From contig CAVRJA010000014.1 in assembly GCA_963721405.1 (NCBI GenBank), positions 1,178,001-1,242,000 on the forward strand: a DNA stretch of 64,000 nt, read 5' to 3'. The notes below the pieces were generated by a model. It did no database searches. It was not told the DNA's origin and was given only the letters and a program-made list of their open reading frames with translations. Position 1 is the first letter of the stretch. Each line of letters begins with the position of its first letter. This DNA is from JAFNAG01 sp963721405 (GTDB lineage Bacteria; Acidobacteriota; UBA6911). Shown piece by piece: positions 8,310 to 16,744 of the stretch. A program made the position numbers and the translations under genes.

Positions 8310-11300
8310 CTATCGGATGATGGCGACCGGCAGCGTCGCGAACACATCCCCCGGCGGGTTGTCGTAGCGCAACGCGACGGCGGCTACTGGAACTTCGGAC
8401 TGGACTTGCAACGTGCCCGCGAATTCGTCAAACCCGATAGGGAACCACTCGGTGAAAAAGCGCGCGACCTGTCCCATGCCGGGGAGGAGGAGGCTCCGGG
8501 CGGCTACGATCTCGCCGGCGGAGTTGCGCAGCTGCAGCGTAAGCGGAACCGCCTGTGCATTGGGATTACAGATCGCCACACCGGAAGCCGAGTAGCCGCG
8601 ACTCTCCATGTAGCTCAGAGATAGTCTCCCCGAAGGTGACGCTGCCACGCCCGCTTCGGCGACAATCTTCGACCCCGCAAGAGTCTGGATGATCGCCGTA
8701 CCGCCAATGAGGCTTCCGGCTGCGACCCGGACCCAGCCGGTGCGGAGTTCGGATGCTGTCCCATCGGTGCGAAACGACCTTGCGCCTTTCGCCGGAATCG
8801 AGAAGCTCTCACCGGTCTTTAAACTCCCGCCGAGGGGCAGGCGCAGTTGGGAACCATTTCCGTCGATGAACTCGATTCGGACAGGGACGGCAGTATCGTT
8901 CGGATTGACGAACACGAGATTGGTCCGATACCCAGCCCCGTCGGCAATCTGGGGGAAATAGAGGGCGGAGGACAACCCGTCAGCCAGTACGGGGATGGTG
9001 GAAAAAACGTCCTGCGCCTCGTTGTCGTACCGGAGGGCCACGGCGCACAAAGCAAGGTCGCTCTCGAAATCGAGGGACCCCTCGAATCCCATGCCGGCCT
9101 GAACGAATCGCTCGTAGGCGAACTCGGCCATATGTCCGCCTGCGGCGAGCTTTTGCATGGCTGCGGCAACTCTGCCGCCATCGGCGTTGCGCAGCGTCAG
9201 GGTAATGTTTGCCTCTGCATCGTTTGGGTTGGCGATCGCGTATCCCGAACGCGCATTGCCGGTGTTGTCGACATAAATGGTGAAATGTCTCGATTGCGGC
9301 GCGGGACCCACTCCGGCTTCGCCGGCGACGCGATCCCCGCGGATCAGCTGGAACAGTGCGGCGCCGTTTAGCGCGCGGGAGCCGCGGAACCGGGCGTAAC
9401 CGGAAATGGTGTTTCCCGGAGCGCCGGCTTCCAGGCTCGCCATTCCAAGCGGTGCGATGGTAAGTGCCGGCTGGCTGCCGGGCAAACTCAGCACGGCTTC
9501 AGACACCGGCTTGCCTCCGGCCCCGGCCACATCCAATCGAACCTGTGCGTCCTGGCCGGCCGGGTTCAGGGCGACCAGCGTCGTCCGGTATCCGCCTCCC
9601 AGGGCCACCTGCGGAAACAAGGACGTGGAAATGAGCGCTTCCTGGGGCAGAAACTCATAGGCCCCCATGTCCGGCGCGCCCGAGCCGTCGCGGTGGCCGT
9701 CCAGGCTGCGTGCGAGGCCGCTGGCGTCCAGCGCCGGCAATTCGGCCGCCGCGCCGTCCCCGGCGTCTATGGCAGGGGAATTCCCCAAAAGGTGGTAATC
9801 GAAATTCCAGCGATCCGCAAACCGAGGGTCCCCGGCCAGATTCCCGTCCACGACCGCCGAAGCGGCCGACTCGATCAGCGTATGCGTCACGGTAACCCCG
9901 GCTGCTGTCTGCTCCACAAAAAGATCGGCCAGCAGGTTCCCGGCCAGGATCGAATTGAGGATGCGCACCGAGCCGCCTTTCAGCACAGCCACGCCCGCGC
10001 CGGTGTTGCCCGCAACGGTGCAGTGCATCAGGAGCGCGCTCGCTCCGGGACCCTCGACCCGGATTCCCTCGGAGGGGCTGCCGGCCTGTCCGCCCAGGTA
10101 CACCACCGCATTCGTGATCGTGGCAGCCCCGCCCGAGATGTGGAAGTCAGGCGACCCGCGCATGACCCTGATTCCCTCGATCCGGATCCGCGGCGCATTG
10201 AGTTCCAGCGCGGGCAAGGCGGGATCTCCCCCGCCGTCCACGATGGGGCTCTGGCCGCGGGCCGCCCTCACAGTCAGGTTCTTGCCGGCAATCGTAAGAT
10301 TCTCGCGGTAGACGCTGCTGTCCTGAATTTCAATGGTATCGCCCGATGTTGCAGCTTCGATTGCGGCGGCAACCGTGTCGAACCACCCTTCCGTGCCTTT
10401 GCCGACAAGCAGCGGCGCGCGCGTGACGATCCGGAGGTCGTAAGAGCCGTACCGGGCCAGATTTGAAGGTTCGTCGGAGCGCCGCGACCGGACGAAGTAC
10501 CTGCCGGCAGACGGGGCGATCCAGCGAAGCCGGGCGCTTTTCGATTGCCCCGGCTGCCCGCCGGCCGACTGGAGCACTGTCGCGCCGTCAGCGGCCAGTA
10601 TGTCCAGGACGGTGACAGCGCCGTTGGCGAGATTGAAAGTCTCAATCGTGTATTCGGCGCCGGCCGTGGCGGCAAACGCGGCGAAGTCGACGTCCCCGGC
10701 CGGGTAGTGCGTGTGGTGGAGCGTATTTCCGTTCAGGTTGTACGTGCCCAGCGAAGGGGTCTGTCCGGACCAGTCGCTTCCTGAGTCCGAATCGGTGGAA
10801 CCGAAATCCCGGCACAGGTCCTTGCCGGCGGACGGTGCCGGCGGATTGGCGCCGCCAAAGCCGGTGTTCGGGGGCCGCGGTTCCGTCGAATCCCCCCAGC
10901 GGACGAAATCCTCGCCGGCGCCCCATCTGTCGTAAAGTGAGCAAGCACCGTCGGAGTCATTGGCCCACGAAATGTTCTCCCCGAAATACAGGGTCATGTC
11001 CGTGTAAGCGCCGGCGGCTTCGGACAGCGTCACGAACGCACCCGCAGCCAGCTTGAACGGGGGCAGGACAAAAGTGGCTGTCGGGAAACCCCGAGCGCTG
11101 CCGACCACTTTCCAGCCGGCCAGGTCCACTTCGCTGTTGCCGGCATTGTAAAGCTCCACCGCATCCACTCTGCCTACGTCCACTTCGTTGATCAGGACCC
11201 GTTCGCCGCCGAGCAGTGGGGGAATCCGGCCGGCGCCGGTGAACAGGGCGCCGGCGGCCGCATCGTCGGCCTCGAGCGGGTCGGGGAGGAACTCAATTCC

Positions 11301-12470
11301 GTTGATCCCTGCGAAAACAGCCTGCAGGTCCGTCAGGAGCCCGCCATTGCGCACCACAAACCATCCGTCCCAGAAGTCTTCGACACTCAAGTCATGACCG
11401 GTTACGGACGGCATGTATTGCGTAAGGTCACGCCAGACCTCCCCGACCGGCCTCTGAATCGGGTCGTCGTCCATACCCGGAGTGCCGTCGTCAACGCCGG
11501 GACCGTCGACGATGTCCCACAGCGCGGCGGTTACCGCAATTTCGTTGGTGCTTCCTGCCTTGCTGGCGATGCTGGTGCTTCCCGAAAGCGATTCGATTTC
11601 GTAGGAGAACGAGAGGTTGGTCCCGTCGGTGCTCACGTAGATGTCGGGACGCGGATACCCTTTGAATGCCCTGATGCTGCTGCCGAGAAAGGTTGCCAGG
11701 CCCTCCGCCCAGGAAAGGCGGATATCCTGCGTGTTATCCCCGAGAACGTGGCTCCCGCCGGGGCTGTTCGATCGGGAAAAAACCGCGTCTATGTAGTGCC
11801 CGAATTCATGGGCAATGACCGTGTCGTTGTAAGGCGAGATCGAACCCACGTAGATGTACTTGTCGCGGCCATCGCTGAAGAACGAACCCGTCCGGTTGTG
11901 GGTCTCCCTCCAGATCGCCGTCAAACTGACGCCGGGAAGGCTGCCATTGGCCTGGGACGAGCCGACGAACTCTTTGCCGTCGACCAGGACATCCCAGATA
12001 TTGAAGGCTTTGCCCACATCCGTGTCGGATTTGGCTACAGTGGTGCCTACGGCGATGATCCCGGAATTTCCGACAGTGGAAAATGTCGCCGAGCTGACCG
12101 AGTAGAAGTCGCCGAAGGTGAAATCGTTGTTGGCGACCCGGACGTTCAGCAGCAGCGGGGGCGTCTGTTCCGACGAAGTCACGCACACGGCGCTCAGCGA
12201 CGGCACGACGTCCGTGACGCCAATCGCAAATTCGCCGTCAGCCGCGGTGGCGCCCTGGGCGATCGTAAAACCGTTGGCCAGGATGCGCACATCGGCGAAA
12301 CGGATGGGCCGCAGCGTCACGGCTCCCGTAAAACCGTCGAGGTCGAATTCCCGGTCCTCATAAACGAACTTTCCTATGACCGTATAGGCGGCGAAAGCGG
12401 ACGACGCGGGTACCAGTCCGAGTGCCAGCGTGAGCAGTGCGCGAATTGTCCGGCAGACCGGCATTTTCAT
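8310..12470 (-). CDS. giant secreted multidomain protein with a gluzincin-type HExxH site
   Basis: A 1386-residue protein with a signal peptide (cleavage near AFA-AYT, residue 28). Order of parts: an N-terminal beta domain; a metalloprotease-like region with HEFGHY at 221-226 and WAEG (Glu256) 30 residues later, a spacing like gluzincins; a lamin-tail domain (about 424-540, INEVDVGRVDAVELYNAG); a pre-peptidase C-terminal-like beta sandwich (about 590-680); a right-handed parallel beta-helix (about 700-940); and two tandem repeats of about 200 residues (about 945-1386). Each repeat begins FPQ(V/I)A..GYRT and ends RYDN...DVF(S/A)T(I/L)PV. It is the last gene of an overlapping operon, with start ATGA over the preceding stop. 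It is probably surface-bound or exported, and its substrate is unknown. Such C-terminal repeats are frequent in large acidobacterial exoproteins. Confidence 0.8.
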   Translation of the reverse strand: MKMPVCRTIRALLTLALGLVPASSAFAAYTVIGKFVYEDREFDLDGFTGAVTLRPIRFADVRILANGFTIAQGATAADGEFAIGVTDVVPSLSAVCVTSSEQTPPLLLNVRVANNDFTFGDFYSVSSATFSTVGNSGIIAVGTTVAKSDTDVGKAFNIWDVLVDGKEFVGSSQANGSLPGVSLTAIWRETHNRTGSFFSDGRDKYIYVGSISPYNDTVIAHEFGHYIDAVFSRSNSPGGSHVLGDNTQDIRLSWAEGLATFLGSSIRAFKGYPRPDIYVSTDGTNLSFSYEIESLSGSTSIASKAGSTNEIAVTAALWDIVDGPGVDDGTPGMDDDPIQRPVGEVWRDLTQYMPSVTGHDLSVEDFWDGWFVVRNGGLLTDLQAVFAGINGIEFLPDPLEADDAAAGALFTGAGRIPPLLGGERVLINEVDVGRVDAVELYNAGNSEVDLAGWKVVGSARGFPTATFVLPPFKLAAGAFVTLSEAAGAYTDMTLYFGENISWANDSDGACSLYDRWGAGEDFVRWGDSTEPRPPNTGFGGANPPAPSAGKDLCRDFGSTDSDSGSDWSGQTPSLGTYNLNGNTLHHTHYPAGDVDFAAFAATAGAEYTIETFNLANGAVTVLDILAADGATVLQSAGGQPGQSKSARLRWIAPSAGRYFVRSRRSDEPSNLARYGSYDLRIVTRAPLLVGKGTEGWFDTVAAAIEAATSGDTIEIQDSSVYRENLTIAGKNLTVRAARGQSPIVDGGGDPALPALELNAPRIRIEGIRVMRGSPDFHISGGAATITNAVVYLGGQAGSPSEGIRVEGPGASALLMHCTVAGNTGAGVAVLKGGSVRILNSILAGNLLADLFVEQTAAGVTVTHTLIESAASAVVDGNLAGDPRFADRWNFDYHLLGNSPAIDAGDGAAAELPALDASGLARSLDGHRDGSGAPDMGAYEFLPQEALISTSLFPQVALGGGYRTTLVALNPAGQDAQVRLDVAGAGGKPVSEAVLSLPGSQPALTIAPLGMASLEAGAPGNTISGYARFRGSRALNGAALFQLIRGDRVAGEAGVGPAPQSRHFTIYVDNTGNARSGYAIANPNDAEANITLTLRNADGGRVAAAMQKLAAGGHMAEFAYERFVQAGMGFEGSLDFESDLALCAVALRYDNEAQDVFSTIPVLADGLSSALYFPQIADGAGYRTNLVFVNPNDTAVPVRIEFIDGNGSQLRLPLGGSLKTGESFSIPAKGARSFRTDGTASELRTGWVRVAAGSLIGGTAIIQTLAGSKIVAEAGVAASPSGRLSLSYMESRGYSASGVAICNPNAQAVPLTLQLRNSAGEIVAARSLLLPGMGQVARFFTEWFPIGFDEFAGTLQVQSEVPVAAVALRYDNPPGDVFATLPVAIIR

Positions 12471-13042
12471 CGCGGTTCTTTCACGGTTTCGCCGCGATAG
12501 ACGCGAATTCCCGAGCCGTCCGGCCTGACGATGCGGCCGAGCATTCCGGCCGGCGCGTCACCGGAGGCGACTCCGGCCCAATTCACGGCCGTTTGAGACA
12601 GGACCTTGCCATCGGCCAGGCGCACGACCACTCGCGCCCTGATCGGGTAGCGCGCCTGGTCCGGGAGCACAACCGCCAGGTCCGTCTCGGTCCGGCCCGA
12701 TTTGCGCAGGACTTGGGACGAGGCCCCTGCCGGCGTGGTCGCCCGGACCCTTCCCGGGATGTCGTATATGAGCCGGATATCCCGCACCATGTCGGGGTCG
12801 AGACTGGAATCCACCCTCACACGGAACCGCGTGGACCGGCCCACGGCCGGTTGATTGAGCGGGATCAGCTCGATGCTGATCGGGATGTCCGGGTCGCAGC
12901 GGGTCGCATCCGGAGGCAGAGTTCCGCCCTGAGACCGGAGTGGTTTCCCTGCCGGCACGACGGCAAACGCAAGCAGCAGCAAGCCGGCGATTCGGCACAG
13001 GGTGTTGCGTCGTATAGAGCTATTTCCGGAGGGTTCTCGCAT
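12467..13042 (-). CDS. small secreted protein of unknown function
   Basis: A 191-residue protein with an N-terminal signal segment (IAGLLLLAFAVVPAG). The rest is beta-rich and polar and looks like an immunoglobulin-like or accessory beta-sandwich domain (IPISIELIPL, RFRVRVDSSLDPD, ARVVVRLADGKVL). I recognise no family. Its start overlaps the acyltransferase gene by 23 bases and its stop overlaps the start of the giant secreted protein (ATGA), so the two secreted products are made together. A partner, chaperone or co-secreted subunit role is an inference from this coupling only. Confidence 0.7.
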   Translation of the reverse strand: MREPSGNSSIRRNTLCRIAGLLLLAFAVVPAGKPLRSQGGTLPPDATRCDPDIPISIELIPLNQPAVGRSTRFRVRVDSSLDPDMVRDIRLIYDIPGRVRATTPAGASSQVLRKSGRTETDLAVVLPDQARYPIRARVVVRLADGKVLSQTAVNWAGVASGDAPAGMLGRIVRPDGSGIRVYRGETVKEPR

Positions 13043-13754
13043 CTTCTCCTCGTCTTTCCCAATACGAGTCGCCTCGTCGCAGCAGGTCTTCCAGCGTCCG
13101 CTGGAGGGACCGCTGCGATTGCTCCAGTTCCGGTTCGGACGCGTTCTCCTTTACGTACATCGGGGCGCCCATCAGCACCAGGACGCGCGAGAACGGCTTG
13201 GGAATCTGGAATTGGTCCCAGCTGTCAAGGACCCACCGCTTTTCCGGAGCGATGTGAAATGGGAAAATGGCATCCCCCGTCTTCGAAGCGATCCAGACAG
13301 CGCCGGCCTTGGCGACGTAGCGGGGTCCTCTCGGGCCATCGATGGTGAATGCGACGTCGTGCTTTCTGCGCAGTTCGCGGATCATCTCCACCAGGGCCCG
13401 TTTCCCGCCCCGCGTGCTCGATCCCCGGGCCGCGCCGTAGCCGAACCGCTTGATCACGCGGGCGATATATTCGCCGTCCCGGTTCGTGCTGGTCATCACG
13501 ACGATGCCGCGATTCCGGAATAGATAGGTCCCCATGAAAATCCGTCCGTGCCAGAAGGTAAAGATCGCGTTCTTGTCGGCCGTGTGTATGGACTGCAGGT
13601 TTTCCTGTCCTTCAATCTGCCAGCGCAGTGTGCTGCCGATGAGGCGGATGGCCCAGTAGCCCGCCAGGGAAACGAACCAGTACTTGAGTTTTTCGACGGT
13701 GCGCGGGCCGGCGGACTTCGCCGGCGCACTGGGCTTGAGCACGGTTGAGGACAT
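13020..13754 (-). CDS. DUF374 lysophospholipid/lipid A-type acyltransferase
   Basis: About 244 residues. It matches DUF374 acyltransferases: the FWHGR motif takes the place of the HX4D site of PlsC, followed by MTSTNRDGEYIARVIKRFGY, RGSSTRGG and IDGPRGPR. A hydrophobic segment near residue 25 suggests membrane attachment at the cytoplasmic face. In epsilonproteobacteria the DUF374 protein LpxJ adds a secondary acyl chain to lipid A, so an envelope-lipid acyl transfer is plausible here. Start choice is uncertain. ATG 13754 is given, but TTG 13766 would overlap the trmO stop by 4 bases, like the other junctions of this operon. AGGAG lies between the two, close to the TTG. Confidence 0.82.
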   Translation of the reverse strand: MSSTVLKPSAPAKSAGPRTVEKLKYWFVSLAGYWAIRLIGSTLRWQIEGQENLQSIHTADKNAIFTFWHGRIFMGTYLFRNRGIVVMTSTNRDGEYIARVIKRFGYGAARGSSTRGGKRALVEMIRELRRKHDVAFTIDGPRGPRYVAKAGAVWIASKTGDAIFPFHIAPEKRWVLDSWDQFQIPKPFSRVLVLMGAPMYVKENASEPELEQSQRSLQRTLEDLLRRGDSYWERRGEDARTLRK

Positions 13755-13762
13755 GGGCGGCG

Positions 13763-14221
13763 TCAAGTCTCCTGAGAGCGTTTTTCCGCTTCGGCGAGCC
13801 AGCCCCGGCGCAACTTCTCCTCCGGAATGCTCGAAGTGTAAGGTTTGATGTCGAGAACCGGGGTCCCGTCCAGCATGTCCACGCCGCGCAGAAACAGAGA
13901 TGTCCCTTCGCGGCGCACCAGTTCCACCACGGACAGGCCGATCGGATTTGGCCGCCGTGGAGAACGGGTGCTGAAAACTCCGTGGGGCAGGTTATCGGAG
14001 GGTGGTGTGCCGATGAGTTCGTACCCCTCGGACTGGTGAAACACCCAGATCACGTAAAGGTGGGAATAGCCCTCGATATCCTTTAAGCCGGGCTCAAACT
14101 CGGGGAGCACCTCGAGACTCCCTTCCGCTTCGTGCCGTGTGCCCAGCCCCTTCGGAATCTCTTTGGTGTTCCGGTAAGGGCTGCGAATGTGCCCGATCGC
14201 CCGCATGCCTGGGATTTCCAT
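13763..14221 (-). CDS. trmO: tRNA (N6-threonylcarbamoyladenosine-37 N6)-methyltransferase TrmO
   Basis: A 152-residue UPF0066/YaeB protein. Visible signatures are IGHIRSPY at the N-terminus, GVFSTRSPRRPNPIGLS with the AdoMet and tRNA contact residues, and DGTPVLDIKPY. The enzyme methylates t6A at position 37 of a threonine tRNA. The ATG at 14221 has AAGGAGAC upstream; the frame runs 15 codons further. It heads an operon with the DUF374 acyltransferase and two secreted proteins, which have no evident link to tRNA modification. E. coli TrmO is about 80 residues longer, but single-domain versions of this size are common. Confidence 0.9.
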   Translation of the reverse strand: MEIPGMRAIGHIRSPYRNTKEIPKGLGTRHEAEGSLEVLPEFEPGLKDIEGYSHLYVIWVFHQSEGYELIGTPPSDNLPHGVFSTRSPRRPNPIGLSVVELVRREGTSLFLRGVDMLDGTPVLDIKPYTSSIPEEKLRRGWLAEAEKRSQET

Positions 14222-14326
14222 CAGAGTCTCCTTGAAAACCGAAATCAGGATCCGCGCCGCCTGCAAAAAGATAAAAAGAATCCGTGCCTCTGATCCCTCC
14301 CCGTTGGACGCCGCTCCCTGTCCGCT

Positions 14327-15523
14327 TCAGTCTTCCGGGATTGAGATGATTTCCTCGGGGAAGACGGTCAGATTCTCGAAACCGGATTCGGTCACCAGGT
14401 ACGTATTCTCAATGCCAACGCCTCCCCTTTCGGGGAAAAAGATCTTCGGTTCGATTGCGATTGTCATCCCTGGTTCCAGCGGGATGTCGAAACCGCCCGC
14501 CAATACCGGCAATTCGTCCAGTTCGAGTCCGACCCCGTGGCCGACGAATCGGACCTGGCTGTCGCCGAGGCCCATGAAACCGTTGGCGTAAGGGCTCGCC
14601 CTCACGCGTCCCAGCGCATATTGATAAATCCCTGAGCTCAAGGTGCCCGGTTTCAGCATCAACTCGATCTCGTGGTTCAGGTCCAGTGCGAAACGGTGCG
14701 CTTCGGCCATGTCGCGGGGCGGTTCGCCGACTGCAAATACCCTGGTTTTATCGGCAATATAGCCTCCATAGGCGCCGACGATGTCGACCACCAGGGTCTC
14801 GCCGCAGGCCAGCCTGTGCTCGCCCGCGCCTCCCGGGGCCGCCGGGCTGAGGCCGACTGAACCCACGGGGCCGGGGAAATGAGTCGGATAACTGGCGCTG
14901 GCGCCGCCCGAAATTGTGCCGTATCCGATCTGGCTGTTGAAGCCGCGCATGCGGACGATCCCCGAATGCCCCCGGCTGCGAAGGAAACCCTCGAGCTGCG
15001 CGGCGATCTCGATTTCGGCTGCACCCTGCCGGATCCACAGGGGCAACCGCTCGAAGGCGAGACGGAGCATTGCTGCTGCGCGGCGGATCCGGTCCACCTC
15101 GTACGCTGACTTGACCATCCGGATGCGGCGAATGCCATCCGAGGCATCGACGAATTCCACTTCGGGGAAAAGCTCGCGCAACCGCAGATAGAGGATTGCC
15201 GGCAGGACGTCGGTTTCGATGCCGATCCTGCGCAACTGCCGAAAGCCTTCGCCGGCGAGCCACTCCGGCAGCTTCTTGAAGCCCGGGAACGGGAGGACAT
15301 TTTCCCAGGCGGATTCGATCCGCGCGCGGGTCACGCTCTTCTGCACCAGGTAGAGCGGGTCGCCGGAAGGCGGCAGGCAAAGCACGCCTGACTGCAGGGT
15401 GCCGGCGAAGTAGTAGAGATCGACGTTTTGAAAGATGAAGACCGCATCGACTTCATGATCCTGCATCCAACGCTGCAGCCGGACGAACCGCCCGGAAGCC
15501 TCTGATTTCGGCAACAGATCCAT
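14327..15523 (-). CDS. M24-family Xaa-Pro aminopeptidase-like metallopeptidase
   Basis: 398 residues in the creatinase/prolidase layout. An N-terminal domain (VDAVFIFQNVDLYYFAG) is followed by the pita-bread catalytic domain from about residue 160. Metal ligands visible are Asp in VVDIVGAYGGY, Asp in ADKTR, His in FVGHGVGLELDE, Glu in IAIEPK and Glu in VGIENTYLV. All five positions of the dinuclear site are therefore kept, and an active peptidase cleaving next to proline is likely. A possible AGGATT site precedes the ATG at 15523. It may be co-transcribed with trmO, 105 bases downstream, and shares its upstream region with the ECF sigma operon. Confidence 0.87.
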   Translation of the reverse strand: MDLLPKSEASGRFVRLQRWMQDHEVDAVFIFQNVDLYYFAGTLQSGVLCLPPSGDPLYLVQKSVTRARIESAWENVLPFPGFKKLPEWLAGEGFRQLRRIGIETDVLPAILYLRLRELFPEVEFVDASDGIRRIRMVKSAYEVDRIRRAAAMLRLAFERLPLWIRQGAAEIEIAAQLEGFLRSRGHSGIVRMRGFNSQIGYGTISGGASASYPTHFPGPVGSVGLSPAAPGGAGEHRLACGETLVVDIVGAYGGYIADKTRVFAVGEPPRDMAEAHRFALDLNHEIELMLKPGTLSSGIYQYALGRVRASPYANGFMGLGDSQVRFVGHGVGLELDELPVLAGGFDIPLEPGMTIAIEPKIFFPERGGVGIENTYLVTESGFENLTVFPEEIISIPED

Positions 15524-15584
15524 GGCACAATCCTACCTGCAAGCGGCGCGAGAGTGCAAACAGGAATCAATGTCGTCACCGAAG

Positions 15585-15621
15585 TTGCAGAATGACGGCG
15601 TGACAGGGCATAATCCTGTCA
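15585..15621 (+). promoter_or_regulatory. candidate promoter with an overlapping dyad, ECF sigma operon
   Basis: TTGCAG (15585-15590) and CATAAT (15609-15614) are 18 bases apart, like a weak housekeeping promoter facing the sigma gene. The -10 element lies inside a perfect dyad, TGACAGG (15601-15607) and CCTGTCA (15615-15621), placed so that a bound repressor would block it. The dyad is symmetrical and could also affect the divergent peptidase gene. No regulator is known. Confidence 0.4.
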
Positions 15622-15670
15622 ACCTAGGGGCATTGCACAGCGTAGATTAGATCGTGGTGGGAATCGGACC

Positions 15671-16279
15671 GTGATCTCGCGGAGTCTGGACGCAATGGTG
15701 AGCCCTCAATCCGACGAAGATCTGGTCGCGAACATCCTGGAAGGGGAGGAAGATGCTTTCTCCCAGCTGCACGATCGCTATCGTCATCGGATCCACTCGA
15801 CGGTGTACAGGATCATCCAGGATGCCGCCGAGGCGCAGGATGCAACCCAGGAAGTCTTCGTCAAACTGTACCGGTCCCTGTCAGACTGGGATGCACGCAA
15901 GGCGAAGTTTTCTACGTGGCTCTACCGGTTGGCGGCCAATCACGCCATCGACCGCTGGCGTGTTCGCCGCCGGCGCCCCGAGACGCAGCCCTCGGAGGCG
16001 TCCGATCGCGAGCCAGCCCGGGAGCGCCCGGTCGGCGATGCCATCCTCACGCCGTATGGCGCGCTGGAAAAGAAGGAAAGCATCGAACTTATCCGGCGCT
16101 GTGTCGACGACCTGCCGGAGCTCCAGAAGAAGGTTTTCTTACTGCGTTATTTCCAGGACCTGAAGCTCGATGAGATCGCAGATATGGAAGATTGCAGCCT
16201 CGGTACGGTGAAGACATCACTGTTTCGCGCGACCCAGGCGGTGCGGCGTGCGGTGCGAAGAACGGGAGGAGTCCGATGA
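15671..16279 (+). CDS. ECF-type RNA polymerase sigma factor
   Basis: A 202-residue sigma-70 family protein with regions 2 and 4 only. Region 2 reads DAFSQLHDRYRHRI, DATQEVFVKLYR and FSTWLYRLAANHAIDRWR. A linker rich in Arg and Glu follows, then region 4 with LPELQKKVFLLRYFQDLKLDEIA and a helix-turn-helix ending GTVKTSLFRATQAVR. It would redirect RNA polymerase to a small regulon, often including its own promoter. The GTG at 15671 is listed; ATG at 15695 is an alternative. Its stop overlaps the anti-sigma start (ATGA), which is the standard arrangement for control by the partner. Confidence 0.93.
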   Translation: MISRSLDAMVSPQSDEDLVANILEGEEDAFSQLHDRYRHRIHSTVYRIIQDAAEAQDATQEVFVKLYRSLSDWDARKAKFSTWLYRLAANHAIDRWRVRRRRPETQPSEASDREPARERPVGDAILTPYGALEKKESIELIRRCVDDLPELQKKVFLLRYFQDLKLDEIADMEDCSLGTVKTSLFRATQAVRRAVRRTGGVR

Positions 16280-16731
16280 GACGGCCCCGGACACGCCATT
16301 ATACTGAAGAAGAACTGCTCCTCCATTTTCTGGGGGAAGAAACGCCCGGCATGAAGGCGGAAATAGCCGCTCACCTGCTCGAGTGCGGCGAATGCGATGC
16401 CGTTTTCGCCGAGTACGGCGACCTGGTCGGGAAAATCCAGGCATGGGCCGTTCCGGTGGTTCCAGACCGGATCTGGCAGGCCCAGCAGGCGCAGTTGCTG
16501 GCTCAATACCGACAGGATTATGCAGGCGGCCGGCGCGGAGGAATGATCTCGTCTTTTCTCGGGATCCTGCAGTCGGCCTGGAACTACGCCCTGGAGAATC
16601 CGCTGCCGACGCTGGCCTACATCGCCGTTGCCGTCGCATTTGCGCTGGAGCGAACCATCAGCACCTTCCGCCTGGACCGGATTCTTCCCGGCGCCAGCGA
16701 AGTATTCGAGATTCTGAGGCAGGTTTTCTAG
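16276..16731 (+). CDS. membrane anti-sigma factor with a zinc-finger (zf-HC2-like) domain
   Basis: 151 residues. The N-terminal anti-sigma domain contains HLLECGECDAVF, an HX3CX2C zinc motif of the ZAS type, that would hold the sigma factor. Around residues 112-130 a hydrophobic segment (PTLAYIAVAVAFALE) is long enough to cross the membrane once, leaving a short periplasmic tail. Start at 16276 is fixed by the ATGA overlap with the sigma gene. It probably keeps the sigma factor inactive until a membrane or envelope signal is sensed. Confidence 0.87.
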   Translation: MRRPRTRHYTEEELLLHFLGEETPGMKAEIAAHLLECGECDAVFAEYGDLVGKIQAWAVPVVPDRIWQAQQAQLLAQYRQDYAGGRRGGMISSFLGILQSAWNYALENPLPTLAYIAVAVAFALERTISTFRLDRILPGASEVFEILRQVF

Positions 16732-16744
16732 GAGCGAGTGCCGC

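Noticed and set aside
11394..12500. Long plus-strand frame (368 codons) opposite the giant secreted protein
   Set aside because: It is the antisense shadow of a gene with clear domains and signal peptide. GC-rich codon bias keeps the opposite frame open.
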